From: Actinomyces bowdenii
Lineage (GTDB): Bacteria; Actinomycetota; Actinomycetes; Actinomycetales; Actinomycetaceae
Length of the DNA: 64,000 nt
Assembly (NCBI RefSeq): GCF_017592395.1
Contig: NZ_JAGFOU010000007.1
Span: forward strand, 1 to 64,000
Direction of reading: 5' to 3'
In this document: positions 53,478-63,312 of the stretch, piece by piece
Layout of the letters: every line of letters starts with the position of its first letter
Numbering within the stretch: the stretch's first letter is position 1
Program-made: the position numbers and the translations under genes
The notes under the pieces: model-generated
Database searches by the model: none
Seen by the model: only the letters and a program-made list of their open reading frames with translations
Told to the model about the DNA's origin: nothing

Positions 53478-53785
53478 CTTCGTCGCGCAGTCTCGCCCCA
53501 TCGCATCGCAGCCCACCACCAGCCCTGGCCCGCCGCCGGCCCACACTCATCACCCTCCCGGTTGACGACCTTCCAGGGAGGCACAGCCAGCGGCCCGACC
53601 CTCAGGACGGCCTTACGCCACCAGGTGAACAGGCATGTCACGGCGGTGGTGCCGGAGCCGGGCAGGGATGTGCCCGGGGACGATCGGCGTCATGCCGGGC
53701 AATGGCGGGCAGGCGCCCGACGCCCGCGTGACGGGTCGCACCCCTGCTCCGCGGCCCGCCTGGCAGGCCCGGCCGGAGGGAGTCC

Positions 53786-53791
53786 TAGGAT
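53786..53791 (+). promoter_or_regulatory. -10 box of a probable leaderless dnaE promoter
   Basis: TAGGAT ends 6 nt before the dnaE ATG (TAGGATTCCCCCATG), with no ribosome binding site between. Same spacing as at the M16, dapB, GNAT and dapA genes. Confidence 0.55.
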
Positions 53792-53797
53792 TCCCCC

Positions 53798-56700
53798 ATG
53801 GGGCACACGAGCAGCGATGAGGCAGGGCAGGGTACGGCCGCCAGGGACGACTTCGTCCACCTCCACGTCCACACCGACTACTCCATGCTCGATGGCGCGG
53901 GCAAGATCAAGGACTACGTGGCCGAGGCCAAGCGCCTGGGCCAGCCCGCCCTGGCCATCACCGACCACGGCTACATGTTCGGGGCCTACGAGTTCTACTC
54001 CGCGGCCAGGGCCGCCGGCATCAAGCCGATCATCGGGGTCGAGGCCTACATGACCCCCGGCACCTCCCGCCTGGACAAGACCCGCGTGTTCTGGGGCGAT
54101 GAGTCCCAGCGCAGCGACGATGTCTCGGCCCGCGGCTCCTACACCCACATGACCCTGCTCTCGCGCAACGACGAGGGCCTGCACAACCTCATGCGCATGG
54201 ACTCCCTGGCCTCCCTGGAGGGCCAGTGGGGCAAGGCCCCGCGCATGGATCGCGAGCTGCTGGGCCGCTACGCCTCCGGCCTCATCGGCACCACCGGCTG
54301 CCCCTCCTCGGAGGTCCAGACGCGCCTGCGACTGGGGCAGTGGGACGAGGCCCTGCGCTGCGCCGGGGAGCTCCAGGACATCTTCGGGCGCGACTTCTTC
54401 TACGTCGAGCTCATGGACCACGGCCTGGAGATCGAGCGGCGCGTGACCAAGGACCTGCTGCGCCTGGCCGAGACGATCGGCGCTCCCCTGCTGGCCACCA
54501 ACGACTCCCACTACGTGCGCCCCGAGGATCACGAGGTCCAGGACGCCATGCTGTGCATCAACTCCGGCTCGGTCCTGTCCGACCCCGACCGCTTCAAGTT
54601 CGACGGCAACACCTACTACCTGCGCCCGGGCCGCGAGATGCGCCAGCTCTTCTCCGAGATGCCCGGTGCCTGCGACAACACCCTCCTGGTGGCCGAGCAG
54701 TGCGAGGTGCAGTTCAAGACCGTCGACGAGGGCGCCTCCTTCATGCCCGTCTTCCCCGTGCCCGAGGGGGAGACCATGGAGTCCTGGTTCGTCAAGGAGT
54801 GCTGGCGGGGCATGGAGCGCCGCTTCAACGGCTCCATCCCCGAGGACTGCCGCAAGCAGGCCGAGTACGAGATCAGCGTCATCGTCCAGATGGGCTTCCC
54901 CGGGTACTTCCTGGTGGTGGCCGACTACATCAACTGGGCCAAGGCCCAGGGCATCCGCGTGGGGCCGGGCCGTGGCTCGGGGCCCGGATCCATGGTGGCC
55001 TACGCCATGGGCATCACCGAGCTCAACCCCCTCAACCACGGGCTCATCTTCGAGCGCTTCCTCAACCCCGAGCGCATCTCCATGCCCGATATCGACGTCG
55101 ACTTCGATGAGCGCCGGCGCGATGAGGTCATCGGCTACGTCCGCGACAAGTACGGGGCCGACCGCACCAGCCAGGTGGTCACCTACGGCGTCATCAAGGC
55201 CAAGCAGTCCCTCAAGGACTCCAGCCGCGTGCTGGGCTACCCCTACGCGGTGGGCGACCGCCTCACCAAGGCCATGCCCCCCACCATCATGGGCAAGGAC
55301 ATCACCATCAAGGGGATGTTCAACCCCGAGGACAAGCGCTACGGGGAGGCCGAGGAGTTCCGCAAGCTCCACTCCGAGGACGCCGACGCCCAGCGCATCG
55401 TGGACCTGGCCAAGGGCCTGGAGGGCATGACCCGCCAGTGGGGCGTGCACGCCTGCGCGGTCATCATGTCCTCCGACCCGCTCATCGACATCATCCCCAT
55501 GATGCAGCGCCTCCAGGACGGGGCGGTCATCACCCAGTTCGACTACCCCACCTGCGAGCACCTGGGGCTGCTCAAGATGGACTTCCTGGGGCTGCGCAAC
55601 CTCACCGTCATCTCCGATGCGCTGGACAACATCGTGGCCAACGGCAAGCCCGCCCTGGACATCGACCACATCGAGCTCGATGACGCGGCCACCTATGAGA
55701 TGCTCTCGCGCGGGGAGACCCTGGGGGTCTTCCAGCTCGACGGCGGCGGCATGCGCACCCTGCTGCGGCTGATGAAGCCCGACAACTTCGAGGACATCTC
55801 CGCTGTCTCGGCCCTCTACCGGCCCGGCCCCATGGGCGCGGACTCCCACACCAACTACGCCCTGCGCAAGAACGGCCAGCAGGAGATCGTCCCCATCCAC
55901 CCCGAGCTCCAGGAGGCCCTGGAGCCCATCCTGGGCACCACGCACGGCCTCATCGTCTACCAGGAGCAGGTGATGAAGATCGCCCAGGAGCTCGCCGGCT
56001 TCTCCATGGGCAGCGCGGACAAGCTGCGCAAGGCCATGGGCAAGAAGAAGCCCGAGATCCTGGCCAAGGAGTACGTGGGCTTCCGCAAGGGGATGCGGGA
56101 CAACGGCTTCTCCGAGGAGTCCATCAAGGCCCTGTGGGACGTGGTGGTGCCCTTCTCGGCCTACGCCTTCAACAAGGCCCACTCCGCGGCCTACGGCGTG
56201 GTCTCCTACTGGACGGCCTTCCTCAAGTGCCACTACCCCACCGAGTACATGGCCGCGGTCCTGACCTCCATGGGGGACAACAAGGACAAGATGGCCATCT
56301 ACCTGGGCGAGTGCCGCCGCATGGGCATCACGGTGCTGCCCCCCGACGTCAACACCTCGGCGGTGCGCTTCTCCGCCGTCGGCGAGGACATCCGCTTCGG
56401 CATGGCGGCGGTGCGCAATGTGGGCGTCAACGTCGTGGAGGCCATCATCGCCGCCCGTGAGGACAAGGGGGAGTTCACCAGCTTCGAGGACTTCCTGGAC
56501 AAGGTGCCCGCGGTGGTGTGCAACAAGCGCACCATCGACTCCCTCATCAAGGCCGGGGCCTTCGACTCCCTGGGCTACTCCCGGCGCGCCCTGCAGGCCT
56601 GCCACGAGGACTTCGTCGACGAGGTCATCGGGGTCAAGCGCAACGAGGCCGCGGGCCAGTTCGACCTGTTCGGCTCCCTGCTCGACGGCGAGGCGGGCGC

Positions 56701-57394
56701 CGATGCCTTCGCCTCAGGACCGGTCTTCTCCTCCGAGGTGCCCTCCCTGCCCGAGTGGGACAAGAAGGACAAGCTCGCCTACGAGCGCGACATGCTCGGC
56801 CTCTACATCTCCGACCACCCCCTCATGGGGCTGGAGGGCCTCCTGGGCAAGCTCGCCGACCGGGAGATCTCCGAGCTGCACGAGGACGACAAGCTGCCCG
56901 ACGGCGCCATGGTCACCATCGCCGGCCTCATCACCTCCCTGACCCGCAAGACCACCAAGCAGGGGAACCTGTGGGCCATCGCCCAGGTCGAGGACCTGGC
57001 CGGGAGCGTGGAGGTCCTGTTCTTCCCGCAGACCTACCAGACGGTCTCGACCATGCTGGCCCCCGACACCGTGGTCACGGTGCGCGGGCGCCTCAACCGC
57101 CGGGACGGGCAGACCGCCGTCTACGCCCAGGAGATGACCATCCCGGACGTCTCCAGCGCCACGAACGAGGCGGTATCGATCACACTTCCCACGAACCGGT
57201 GCACCGGGCCGCTGGTGGAGCGGTTCAAGGATGTGCTCCAGCGCCACCCGGGGACCTCGCCGGTGCGCCTGACGCTGACCAGCCCGGGCCGCGAGGTCCG
57301 CACCCAGCTGGGGGCTTCCCTGCGAGTCCAGGCATCGGCCGCCTTCTACTCCGATATCAAGACGCTCCTGGGGCCAGGCTGCCTGCGCCGCTGA
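53798..57394 (+). CDS. dnaE: DNA polymerase III alpha subunit
   Basis: The 1198-residue replicative polymerase has the N-terminal PHP domain (FVHLHVHTDYSMLDGAGKI), the polymerase core with PDIDVDFDERRRDEV (catalytic Asp pair) and GPGRGSGPGSMVAYAMGI, the YQEQVMKIAQ/FSMGSADKLRKAMGKK region, helix-hairpin-helix, and an OB-fold domain near the C-terminus (MVTIAGLITSLTRKTTKQGN). Length is typical of DnaE1. The gene is separate from the dcw cluster and appears to have its own leaderless promoter. Confidence 0.96.
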   Translation: MGHTSSDEAGQGTAARDDFVHLHVHTDYSMLDGAGKIKDYVAEAKRLGQPALAITDHGYMFGAYEFYSAARAAGIKPIIGVEAYMTPGTSRLDKTRVFWGDESQRSDDVSARGSYTHMTLLSRNDEGLHNLMRMDSLASLEGQWGKAPRMDRELLGRYASGLIGTTGCPSSEVQTRLRLGQWDEALRCAGELQDIFGRDFFYVELMDHGLEIERRVTKDLLRLAETIGAPLLATNDSHYVRPEDHEVQDAMLCINSGSVLSDPDRFKFDGNTYYLRPGREMRQLFSEMPGACDNTLLVAEQCEVQFKTVDEGASFMPVFPVPEGETMESWFVKECWRGMERRFNGSIPEDCRKQAEYEISVIVQMGFPGYFLVVADYINWAKAQGIRVGPGRGSGPGSMVAYAMGITELNPLNHGLIFERFLNPERISMPDIDVDFDERRRDEVIGYVRDKYGADRTSQVVTYGVIKAKQSLKDSSRVLGYPYAVGDRLTKAMPPTIMGKDITIKGMFNPEDKRYGEAEEFRKLHSEDADAQRIVDLAKGLEGMTRQWGVHACAVIMSSDPLIDIIPMMQRLQDGAVITQFDYPTCEHLGLLKMDFLGLRNLTVISDALDNIVANGKPALDIDHIELDDAATYEMLSRGETLGVFQLDGGGMRTLLRLMKPDNFEDISAVSALYRPGPMGADSHTNYALRKNGQQEIVPIHPELQEALEPILGTTHGLIVYQEQVMKIAQELAGFSMGSADKLRKAMGKKKPEILAKEYVGFRKGMRDNGFSEESIKALWDVVVPFSAYAFNKAHSAAYGVVSYWTAFLKCHYPTEYMAAVLTSMGDNKDKMAIYLGECRRMGITVLPPDVNTSAVRFSAVGEDIRFGMAAVRNVGVNVVEAIIAAREDKGEFTSFEDFLDKVPAVVCNKRTIDSLIKAGAFDSLGYSRRALQACHEDFVDEVIGVKRNEAAGQFDLFGSLLDGEAGADAFASGPVFSSEVPSLPEWDKKDKLAYERDMLGLYISDHPLMGLEGLLGKLADREISELHEDDKLPDGAMVTIAGLITSLTRKTTKQGNLWAIAQVEDLAGSVEVLFFPQTYQTVSTMLAPDTVVTVRGRLNRRDGQTAVYAQEMTIPDVSSATNEAVSITLPTNRCTGPLVERFKDVLQRHPGTSPVRLTLTSPGREVRTQLGASLRVQASAAFYSDIKTLLGPGCLRR

Positions 57395-57593
57395 CAGGGG
57401 CGCGGGCGGCGCGGGGGAGCGGCCCCGGCCAGGCTCGCCCGATCAGGATTCCGCTGGTGATCGGGGGCACAGTTTCGGGCTCCGGTGGCGGGCAGGAGTC
57501 CCCATCCCGCAGGAGCCCTCCATCACGACTTGGTATCGTGCCCGGTGCCCTTGGGCAGCCAGGTGCTGCCGAGTCTATGAGGAATGCTCCGAC

Positions 57594-59558
57594 ATGAGTG
57601 CCGAACCACCCAAGACCACCACACCTGCCAAGACACCCGACACGACCGCATCGCACAACCCGCCCGCGCCGGCCGCGGCCCCGGAGAGCACAGCGGCGGC
57701 CTTCGAGACCTCACCGGTCTCGGTCCACCGGCGTCAGCGGCACATGATCGACCGGTTGCGGACCTCCCTGACCCGCCAGACCCCCCAGACCCGCGAGGGG
57801 ATGGATCCGGTGGTCTTCGGCGTGGCCAGCATCCTGACCATCGGCTTCGTCGTCTGGGGCTTCCTGGACGCCGGCAGCCTGGGCCGGCTGTCATCGGCGG
57901 CCCTGGACGGGACTATCCGCAACTTCGGCTGGCTGTTCGTCGTCTCGGCGAGCTTCTTCGTCATCTTCGTCGTCTTCATCGCCAGCTCCCGCTTCGGGCG
58001 GATCCCGCTGGGGGGCGACGCCGAGGAGCCGGAGTTCCGCACCAGCTCGTGGATCTCGATGATGTTCGCCACCGGGATGGGGATCGGTCTCATCTTCTAC
58101 GGGGTGGGCGAGCCGCTGTGGTTCTACATGTCCCCGCCTCCCGGGACGGTTGACGCCCAGACCGCGGAGGCGGCCAGCACCGCCATGGGCACCGCCCTGT
58201 TCCACTGGACGATCTACCCCTGGGCCATGTACGCCCTGGTGGGCCTCGGCATGGCCTACTCCACCTACCGCCTGGGCCGCTCCCAGTTGTTCTCCGCGAT
58301 GTTCACCTCGCTGTTCGGGCGGGCGGCCATCGACGGCGTCGGGGGGCGGATCATCAACATCCTGGCCATCGTGGCCACGCTGTTCGGCTCGGCCTGCTCC
58401 CTGGGCCTGGGCGCCCTGCAGATCGGGGGCGGGATGGCGGCTGCCAACCTGGTGGACAGGATCGGCTCCGGGCTCCTGGTGGGCATCATCGCCGTCCTGA
58501 CCGCCTGCTTCGTGGCCTCGGCCATCTCGGGGATCGAGCGCGGCATCCAGTGGCTGTCCAATATCAACATGGTCCTGGCCGTGCTGCTGGCCGTCATCGT
58601 CTTCGTGGGCGGCCCCACGCTGTTCATCCTCAACATCATCCCCTCGGCCGTGGGGGAGTTCATCTCCGAGCTCCCCGAGATGGCCTCGCGCACCTCCGCG
58701 GTCGGGGACGAGGACATGGCGTCCTGGCTGGCCTCCTGGACCGTCTTCTACTGGGCCTGGTGGATCTCGTGGACCCCCTTCGTGGGGATGTTCATCGCCC
58801 GCATCTCGCGTGGCCGCACGGTGCGCCAGTTCGTCACCGGGGTCATGTTCGTCCCCTCGGTGGTCTCCCTGGCGTGGTTCGCCATCTTCGGCGGCGGCGC
58901 CATCGGCCTGCAGGAGCGGGCCGAGCGCGCCAACGACACGGTGGGGATGCTGGTCCACCAGACCAGCGAGGGCCCTGATCTGGACTTCAACACCATCCTC
59001 TTCCAGTTGCTGGACGCCGTGCCGGTCCCCAAGGTGGTGCTCTTCATCCTCATGGCCCTGGCCGTCGTGCTGGTCGCGATCTTCTTCGTCACGGGCGCCG
59101 ACTCGGCCTCCATCGTCATGGGCGGGCTCTCGGAGAACGGGGCCGCCGAGCCCAGCCGCTTCACCGTGGTCTTCTGGGGGGTGGCCACCGGGGCCGTCTC
59201 GGCGGCGATGCTCCTGGCCGGCGGCGACGACCCCGCCGAGGTGCTCACCGGGGTGCGCAATATCACCATCGTCTCGGCGCTGCCCTTCGTCGTGGTCATG
59301 CTGCTGCTGTGCGTGTCGATCTACAAGGACCTCAGCAACGACCCCTTGCTGCTGCGCCACCAGCTGGCCAGCCAGGTCCTGGTGGACTCGGTGACCACCG
59401 CCACCGAGGTGCATGAGGGCGCCGAGAGCATCGGCCTGCACACCAGCCCCATCGCGAGCCCGTCCGAGGCCGGGGACGACGACGCCGATCCGGACGATAC
59501 GGCCGACTGGGAGGGCGCCGGGGCGTCCCCGGGCCCCGGGGCCCGCGACGGCGCCTGA
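57594..59558 (+). CDS. BCCT family betaine/choline/carnitine transporter
   Basis: The 654-residue transporter has about 12 membrane segments. BCCT signatures: MGIGLIFYGVGEPLWFY, the aromatic-rich WTVFYWAWWISWTPFVGMFI forming the quaternary-amine site, and ARISRGRTVRQF. It should import a compatible solute with Na+ or H+. The N-terminal ~60 residues are Thr/Pro/Ala-rich and the C-terminal ~50 acidic; in BetP-type carriers the C-terminus senses osmotic stress, but here it is acidic rather than basic. Confidence 0.92.
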   Translation: MSAEPPKTTTPAKTPDTTASHNPPAPAAAPESTAAAFETSPVSVHRRQRHMIDRLRTSLTRQTPQTREGMDPVVFGVASILTIGFVVWGFLDAGSLGRLSSAALDGTIRNFGWLFVVSASFFVIFVVFIASSRFGRIPLGGDAEEPEFRTSSWISMMFATGMGIGLIFYGVGEPLWFYMSPPPGTVDAQTAEAASTAMGTALFHWTIYPWAMYALVGLGMAYSTYRLGRSQLFSAMFTSLFGRAAIDGVGGRIINILAIVATLFGSACSLGLGALQIGGGMAAANLVDRIGSGLLVGIIAVLTACFVASAISGIERGIQWLSNINMVLAVLLAVIVFVGGPTLFILNIIPSAVGEFISELPEMASRTSAVGDEDMASWLASWTVFYWAWWISWTPFVGMFIARISRGRTVRQFVTGVMFVPSVVSLAWFAIFGGGAIGLQERAERANDTVGMLVHQTSEGPDLDFNTILFQLLDAVPVPKVVLFILMALAVVLVAIFFVTGADSASIVMGGLSENGAAEPSRFTVVFWGVATGAVSAAMLLAGGDDPAEVLTGVRNITIVSALPFVVVMLLLCVSIYKDLSNDPLLLRHQLASQVLVDSVTTATEVHEGAESIGLHTSPIASPSEAGDDDADPDDTADWEGAGASPGPGARDGA

Positions 59559-59570
59559 GCGGGCTTGATC

Positions 59571-59620
59571 ACCCCGGCGCCGGCGCGGGCGGCCTTGAGG
59601 CCCCGCGCCGGCGCCGGGGT
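59571..59620. terminator. 19-bp perfect hairpin between convergent genes
   Basis: Positions 59571-59589 and 59602-59620 are exact reverse complements (19 bp), with four more pairs inside the 12-nt loop (GCCT/AGGC). It sits 13 bp after the transporter stop and before the end of the minus-strand S4 gene, so it can act on both. Confidence 0.8.
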
Positions 59621-59695
59621 CACTCGCGTCCTGGGGCCTTGGGCCCAGGGCGCCTTGCCCGACCGATTGCTCCCGTGTGCTGCGCTGCGCCGGGA

Positions 59696-59944
59696 TCAGG
59701 CGTCGTCGGCGACGATCTCGACCACGGCGGTCACGACGGCGCCGGGGAGCTCGACGCTGACCGCATCGGCGTCCTCCAGGTGGTGGCCGCGTCGGGTCTC
59801 CACCCGGCCGTTGACGCGCACGTCCCCGGACTGGATGGCGATGCGGGCCTCGCCCCCGTCCTCCACGAGGCCGGCGAGCTTGAGGAACTGCCCGAGTTTG
59901 ATCTTTCCGCGAACGGGGATGGCGGGCGGGGTGGTCTGTGTCAT
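59696..59944 (-). CDS. S4-domain RNA-binding protein
   Basis: The 82-residue protein has one S4-like domain: IKLGQFLKLAGLVEDGGEAR, then GDVRVNGRVETRRGHHL. It resembles the YbcJ/YaaA-type stand-alone S4 proteins thought to bind rRNA or tRNA. ATG 59944 gives the conserved length; an upstream start at 59995 would add 17 residues. It is convergent with the BCCT transporter and divergent from the beta-helix gene. Confidence 0.85.
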   Translation of the reverse strand: MTQTTPPAIPVRGKIKLGQFLKLAGLVEDGGEARIAIQSGDVRVNGRVETRRGHHLEDADAVSVELPGAVVTAVVEIVADDA

Positions 59945-60097
59945 GCGGGGATCATCCCAGAGATCGGTGGGGGAGTCCGAGGCGTCCGCGGGCACAGGCG
60001 TTCCTGGCAGATGATCGTTACCTGAAAGCCCTCAAAGCGAGGACTATGCCTACGCTGTGGGCGAAGGGGAGATGTGTCCATGGTGATTTCATCACGA

Positions 60098-60103
60098 TAG
60101 GGT
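60098..60103 (+). promoter_or_regulatory. candidate -10 box for the beta-helix protein gene
   Basis: TAGGGT lies 30 nt before the ATG, allowing a short leader with the AGGAGACC ribosome binding site. A perfect 5-bp inverted repeat GTGAT/ATCAC (60083-60095) lies just upstream and could be an operator. The -35 region is weak. Confidence 0.35.
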
Positions 60104-60133
60104 AACTGCGTCCGACGACATGAGGAGACCACA

Positions 60134-62767
60134 ATGCGTCGATTCGTCGCCCAGATGGCGGTTCTTGTCCTAGGCCTGACGGTGCCTTTCCTGGTGGTAC
60201 CGCAGGCATCAGCAGCTCCTGGAGGAAGCACGATCCACGTCTCCGCGTCCAGCGGATCGGATGCGGGTGATGGGTCCGCCGCCAGGCCCTACCAGACCAT
60301 TTCCACTGCCATCGATGCCGCTTCCACTGGCGACACCATTGAATTGGCGGATGGGACCTACCGCGAGGGCGAGCTGAGCGTTGGCAAGGGCCTGACGATC
60401 CGTGCCGCCCAGGGCGCCACCCCGGTGATTTCTGGGGCCAAGGTTCCAGAAACCTGGACCAATGCTGGAAACGGGACCTGGTCGACCGGCCACGACATGG
60501 TCCGCTTCTGCACGGTGTGCACGACGAATGCCGATCCTGAGGCCGAGGGCATGGCCGCCCACCCCGAGCAGGTCTTCGTCGACGGCAAGCCGCTGACCCA
60601 GGTGGCCAGCCGCGCGGAGGTCACCGCCTCCACCTTCTACGTCGACGACCCCGACCCGGTGACCCTCAAGGAGGCGGGCAACAACCGCGCCGGCTACAAC
60701 GTCAAGCCCCACACCGGCACCTCCTACGTCATCGGCGTCGACCCCGCTCAGCACGAGGTCGAGGTCGTCCAGCACCACCGGGCCCTGTCCGCCACAGCGG
60801 ACAACGTGACCCTCTCGGGGCTGGTGGTGGAGAAGTACTCCGCGGTCCAGCGCTGGGACTACGACGATCCTGAGATCGGGACCCTCTCGGGTGGCGGCAT
60901 GGTGGTCGCCTCCGGGGGCAACCTGCGCATCGAGGGCTCCACCTTCCGCTACTCCTCCTCCGCCGGAGCGGTGCAGGTCATCGACGCCACCGACGCCGTC
61001 GTCACCGGGAACCGCTTCGAGGAGAACGGCTCCAACGGGTTCGGGATCAACAACTCCACGGGTGTGACCGTGGAGCGCAACCTGTGGCGCTCCAACAACA
61101 CCGCCGATCACATCACCACCGGCTGCGGGGCCTACTGCACGCTGGCGGACACCAAGATCACCCACGCTGACGGCGTGCGCTTCGCCTTCAACACCGTGGA
61201 CTACTCGGACGCCGGCTACGACATCTCCGAGCCCGCCGTCTACGCGGACCAGCGCGGTGCCGGCGTGTGGTTCGACGAGGGCGTCATCAACTCCGAGATC
61301 GTCGGCAACTACTTCGTCAACACCCCGGTGGCCATGTTCAACGAGGTCTCCTCCAACAACCTCATCGCCTCCAATATCGTTGAGGGCGCGGGCGTGGGCA
61401 TCCACGTCTCGGGGTCTGACAAGACCAGGATCTGGAACAACACCATCTCCCACGCCCTGACCAGTGTGATGATCCAGGAGGACAGCCGCTCCGATGGCTG
61501 CAACGCACGGCGTGCCGACGGCAGCTGCGCCCAGCTCCAGCCCTGGAGTGCCGAGCACGGCCTGTCATGGGACACCACCGAGACGGTGATCAGCAACAAC
61601 ATCTTCTCCTCGGAGCAGACCCAGATCAAGGAGGGCGACCCCTGGCGCTTCTCCGCCATGCTCCAGGTCACCGGAGGGGCCAACGACGACGGCTCGGGCG
61701 CCGTGTACGCCAACGACATGATCTCGGCCATCGACCACAACGTGTACTACCGGGCCCAGGACAACGGGAACCCCTCCACGACGGTGCTGTGGAACTGGGG
61801 CAAGGACCTGGGCACCCAGAGCGTCAACGCCCCCGAGCTGTCCGAGTTCTCCTCCAGCCCGCACGTGACCGTCTCGGGCAAGGAGGCCAACGGCCTGGAC
61901 CAGCGCGGCACGCGGGCGGAGAACCCCTTCTTCGTCAAGGAGTCCGCCGACCCCACGGCGTGGAAGACCTCCGACTTCCACCTCAAGCCCGGCAGCCCTG
62001 CCTCCGGCACCGGACAGGCCCTGCCCGCGGACGTGGCCGGCGAGCTCGGCGTGACCGCCGGGGTCGCCGTGGACCGCGGGGCCCTGGTCAACGCGGCCTG
62101 GGACGGCGGCAACGACCAGGCCGGCGCGGGCACGCCCGTACCGCCCCAGAACAAGCCGGAGGGCGACCCGAACCCCGCTCCGGGCCGGCCCAGCTCCGTC
62201 GACCCCGCCGCCGAGCAGGCCGCCGAGCAGGAGCCCGCTGCTGGAGCCCCCGCCGAGCAGGCGGCCGCTGAGGCGCCGGCCGCGCAGGACGGAGCCGCTG
62301 AGGCGCCGGCGGCGCAGGGCGGAGCCGCTGAGGCGCCGGCGGCGCAGGGCGGAGCCGGGAACGGTGATGTGGGCGAGTCGTCCCAGGCCGACTCCACCCA
62401 GGCCGACGCGGGCCAGGGCGGCACGGGGGCGACGGCTGGCGGTTCGGCCGCATCGGCCGGGGAGGCGGCCTCCAGCCGGTCCGGCGCCAAGGCCCGATCC
62501 GGCAGCACTGCCAATGGGCACGCCGCGGCTGCGGGCGTGACCATCGCCGCGGACTCGGTTCCCGGTGGTGTGGATGACCGCTCGCCCGCCGGGGCGGTGG
62601 CCGCCGCCGAGGCCCAGCCCGTGAGCGCCGGCTCCGCCGGCGACCGGGGCGGCTCCCTGGCCCGGGCCGGAGTGGTGGCGCCCGGCCTCATCATCCTCAG
62701 TGTCGCCGCGGTGGTGCTGGGCGCCGGTGCGCTGGTGGGCAGGCGCCGGATGAGCCGGGGCAGGTGA
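60134..62767 (+). CDS. secreted right-handed beta-helix protein with C-terminal membrane/wall anchor
   Basis: The 877-residue protein has a signal peptide (MRRFVAQMAVLVLGLTVPFL... cut near ASA-AP, about residue 28). A DUF1565/pectate-lyase-like opening (GSDAGDGSAARPYQTISTAI) leads into parallel beta-helix coils to about residue 560 (repeated NxF/NxI turns such as VVTGNRFEENGSNG). An Ala/Gly/Glu low-complexity region with a 10-residue tandem repeat follows, then SLARAGVVAPG, a membrane segment and the RRRMSRGR tail. The end resembles a sortase sorting signal with LARAG in place of LPxTG. Probable carbohydrate-binding or -cleaving surface protein; substrate unknown. Confidence 0.8.
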   Translation: MRRFVAQMAVLVLGLTVPFLVVPQASAAPGGSTIHVSASSGSDAGDGSAARPYQTISTAIDAASTGDTIELADGTYREGELSVGKGLTIRAAQGATPVISGAKVPETWTNAGNGTWSTGHDMVRFCTVCTTNADPEAEGMAAHPEQVFVDGKPLTQVASRAEVTASTFYVDDPDPVTLKEAGNNRAGYNVKPHTGTSYVIGVDPAQHEVEVVQHHRALSATADNVTLSGLVVEKYSAVQRWDYDDPEIGTLSGGGMVVASGGNLRIEGSTFRYSSSAGAVQVIDATDAVVTGNRFEENGSNGFGINNSTGVTVERNLWRSNNTADHITTGCGAYCTLADTKITHADGVRFAFNTVDYSDAGYDISEPAVYADQRGAGVWFDEGVINSEIVGNYFVNTPVAMFNEVSSNNLIASNIVEGAGVGIHVSGSDKTRIWNNTISHALTSVMIQEDSRSDGCNARRADGSCAQLQPWSAEHGLSWDTTETVISNNIFSSEQTQIKEGDPWRFSAMLQVTGGANDDGSGAVYANDMISAIDHNVYYRAQDNGNPSTTVLWNWGKDLGTQSVNAPELSEFSSSPHVTVSGKEANGLDQRGTRAENPFFVKESADPTAWKTSDFHLKPGSPASGTGQALPADVAGELGVTAGVAVDRGALVNAAWDGGNDQAGAGTPVPPQNKPEGDPNPAPGRPSSVDPAAEQAAEQEPAAGAPAEQAAAEAPAAQDGAAEAPAAQGGAAEAPAAQGGAGNGDVGESSQADSTQADAGQGGTGATAGGSAASAGEAASSRSGAKARSGSTANGHAAAAGVTIAADSVPGGVDDRSPAGAVAAAEAQPVSAGSAGDRGGSLARAGVVAPGLIILSVAAVVLGAGALVGRRRMSRGR
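62264..62353 (+). repeat. three tandem 30-bp repeats inside the beta-helix gene
   Basis: Units start at 62264, 62294 and 62324, each encoding a 10-residue AAEAPAAQGG-type block in the low-complexity stalk. The second and third units are identical; the first differs at a few bases. Copy number probably varies between strains. Confidence 0.85.
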
Positions 62768-62783
62768 GAGGCGATGCCGGTTG

Positions 62784-63158
62784 ATGCCGGTTGACGACCA
62801 GCCGGCGATCACCGTGGGTGCGCGCTACCCGGTCGGAGAGCGGATGATCCGCCTCTCGGACCGGGTGGCGCGCATCGTCATGCGCTGCCGCCCCGTCCTC
62901 ATCGACACCGCGGCGCACCGGGAGGTCATCACCTACGGAGAGCTGAGCCAGGCCATCGACCGCAGTGTGCTGCCCCGCCACATGGGGCTGGTGCTGCACA
63001 TGATCGGGCACGACTGCGAGGCCCGGGGCGAGCCGAGCCTGGCGGCCCTGGTGGTGAGCGCGGGCACGGGGGAGGTCGGGACCCCCGATGCCTCCTGGGC
63101 CCCGCCCGAGCGCCTGGCCTGCTGGGAGCACTGGGCCGCTGGCCCGCGGGGCGCCTGA
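62784..63158 (+). CDS. conserved hypothetical protein
   Basis: The 124-residue protein is not firmly recognised. Its centre, EVITYGELSQAIDRSVLPRH, followed by GEPSLAALVVSAGTGEVGTP, resembles a small conserved domain of unknown function seen in actinobacterial and phage proteins. No membrane segment or signal peptide. ATG 62784 is preceded by a direct duplication, GATGCCGGTT at 62773 and 62783, so the exact start is uncertain. It follows the beta-helix gene by 16 bp. Confidence 0.55.
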   Translation: MPVDDQPAITVGARYPVGERMIRLSDRVARIVMRCRPVLIDTAAHREVITYGELSQAIDRSVLPRHMGLVLHMIGHDCEARGEPSLAALVVSAGTGEVGTPDASWAPPERLACWEHWAAGPRGA

Positions 63159-63312
63159 GGCCCGCGCATCGGCGCGCGCCCGGGCCGCCAGCGCCCCTCC
63201 GCCGCTGCGCACCGGTCTGGCGCTGGGCACCCCGAGGATGCGCGGGGCGGGCAGCGGTCCGCTATGTGGAACGGCTCGCCGTGCTGCATGCCGGCCCCTT
63301 AGGGTGGGCCAA

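Noticed and set aside
53690-56605. Very long minus-strand open frame opposite dnaE
   Set aside because: Composition is His/Gly/Asp/Val-rich without any domain, typical of antisense frames in GC-rich genes; dnaE motifs are on the other strand. The same holds for long antisense frames at 9256-11457, 32463-35150, 43344-45500 and 46384-48057.
62264-62353. CRISPR-like direct repeats
   Set aside because: Three head-to-tail 30-bp units without spacers, in frame in a surface protein stalk.
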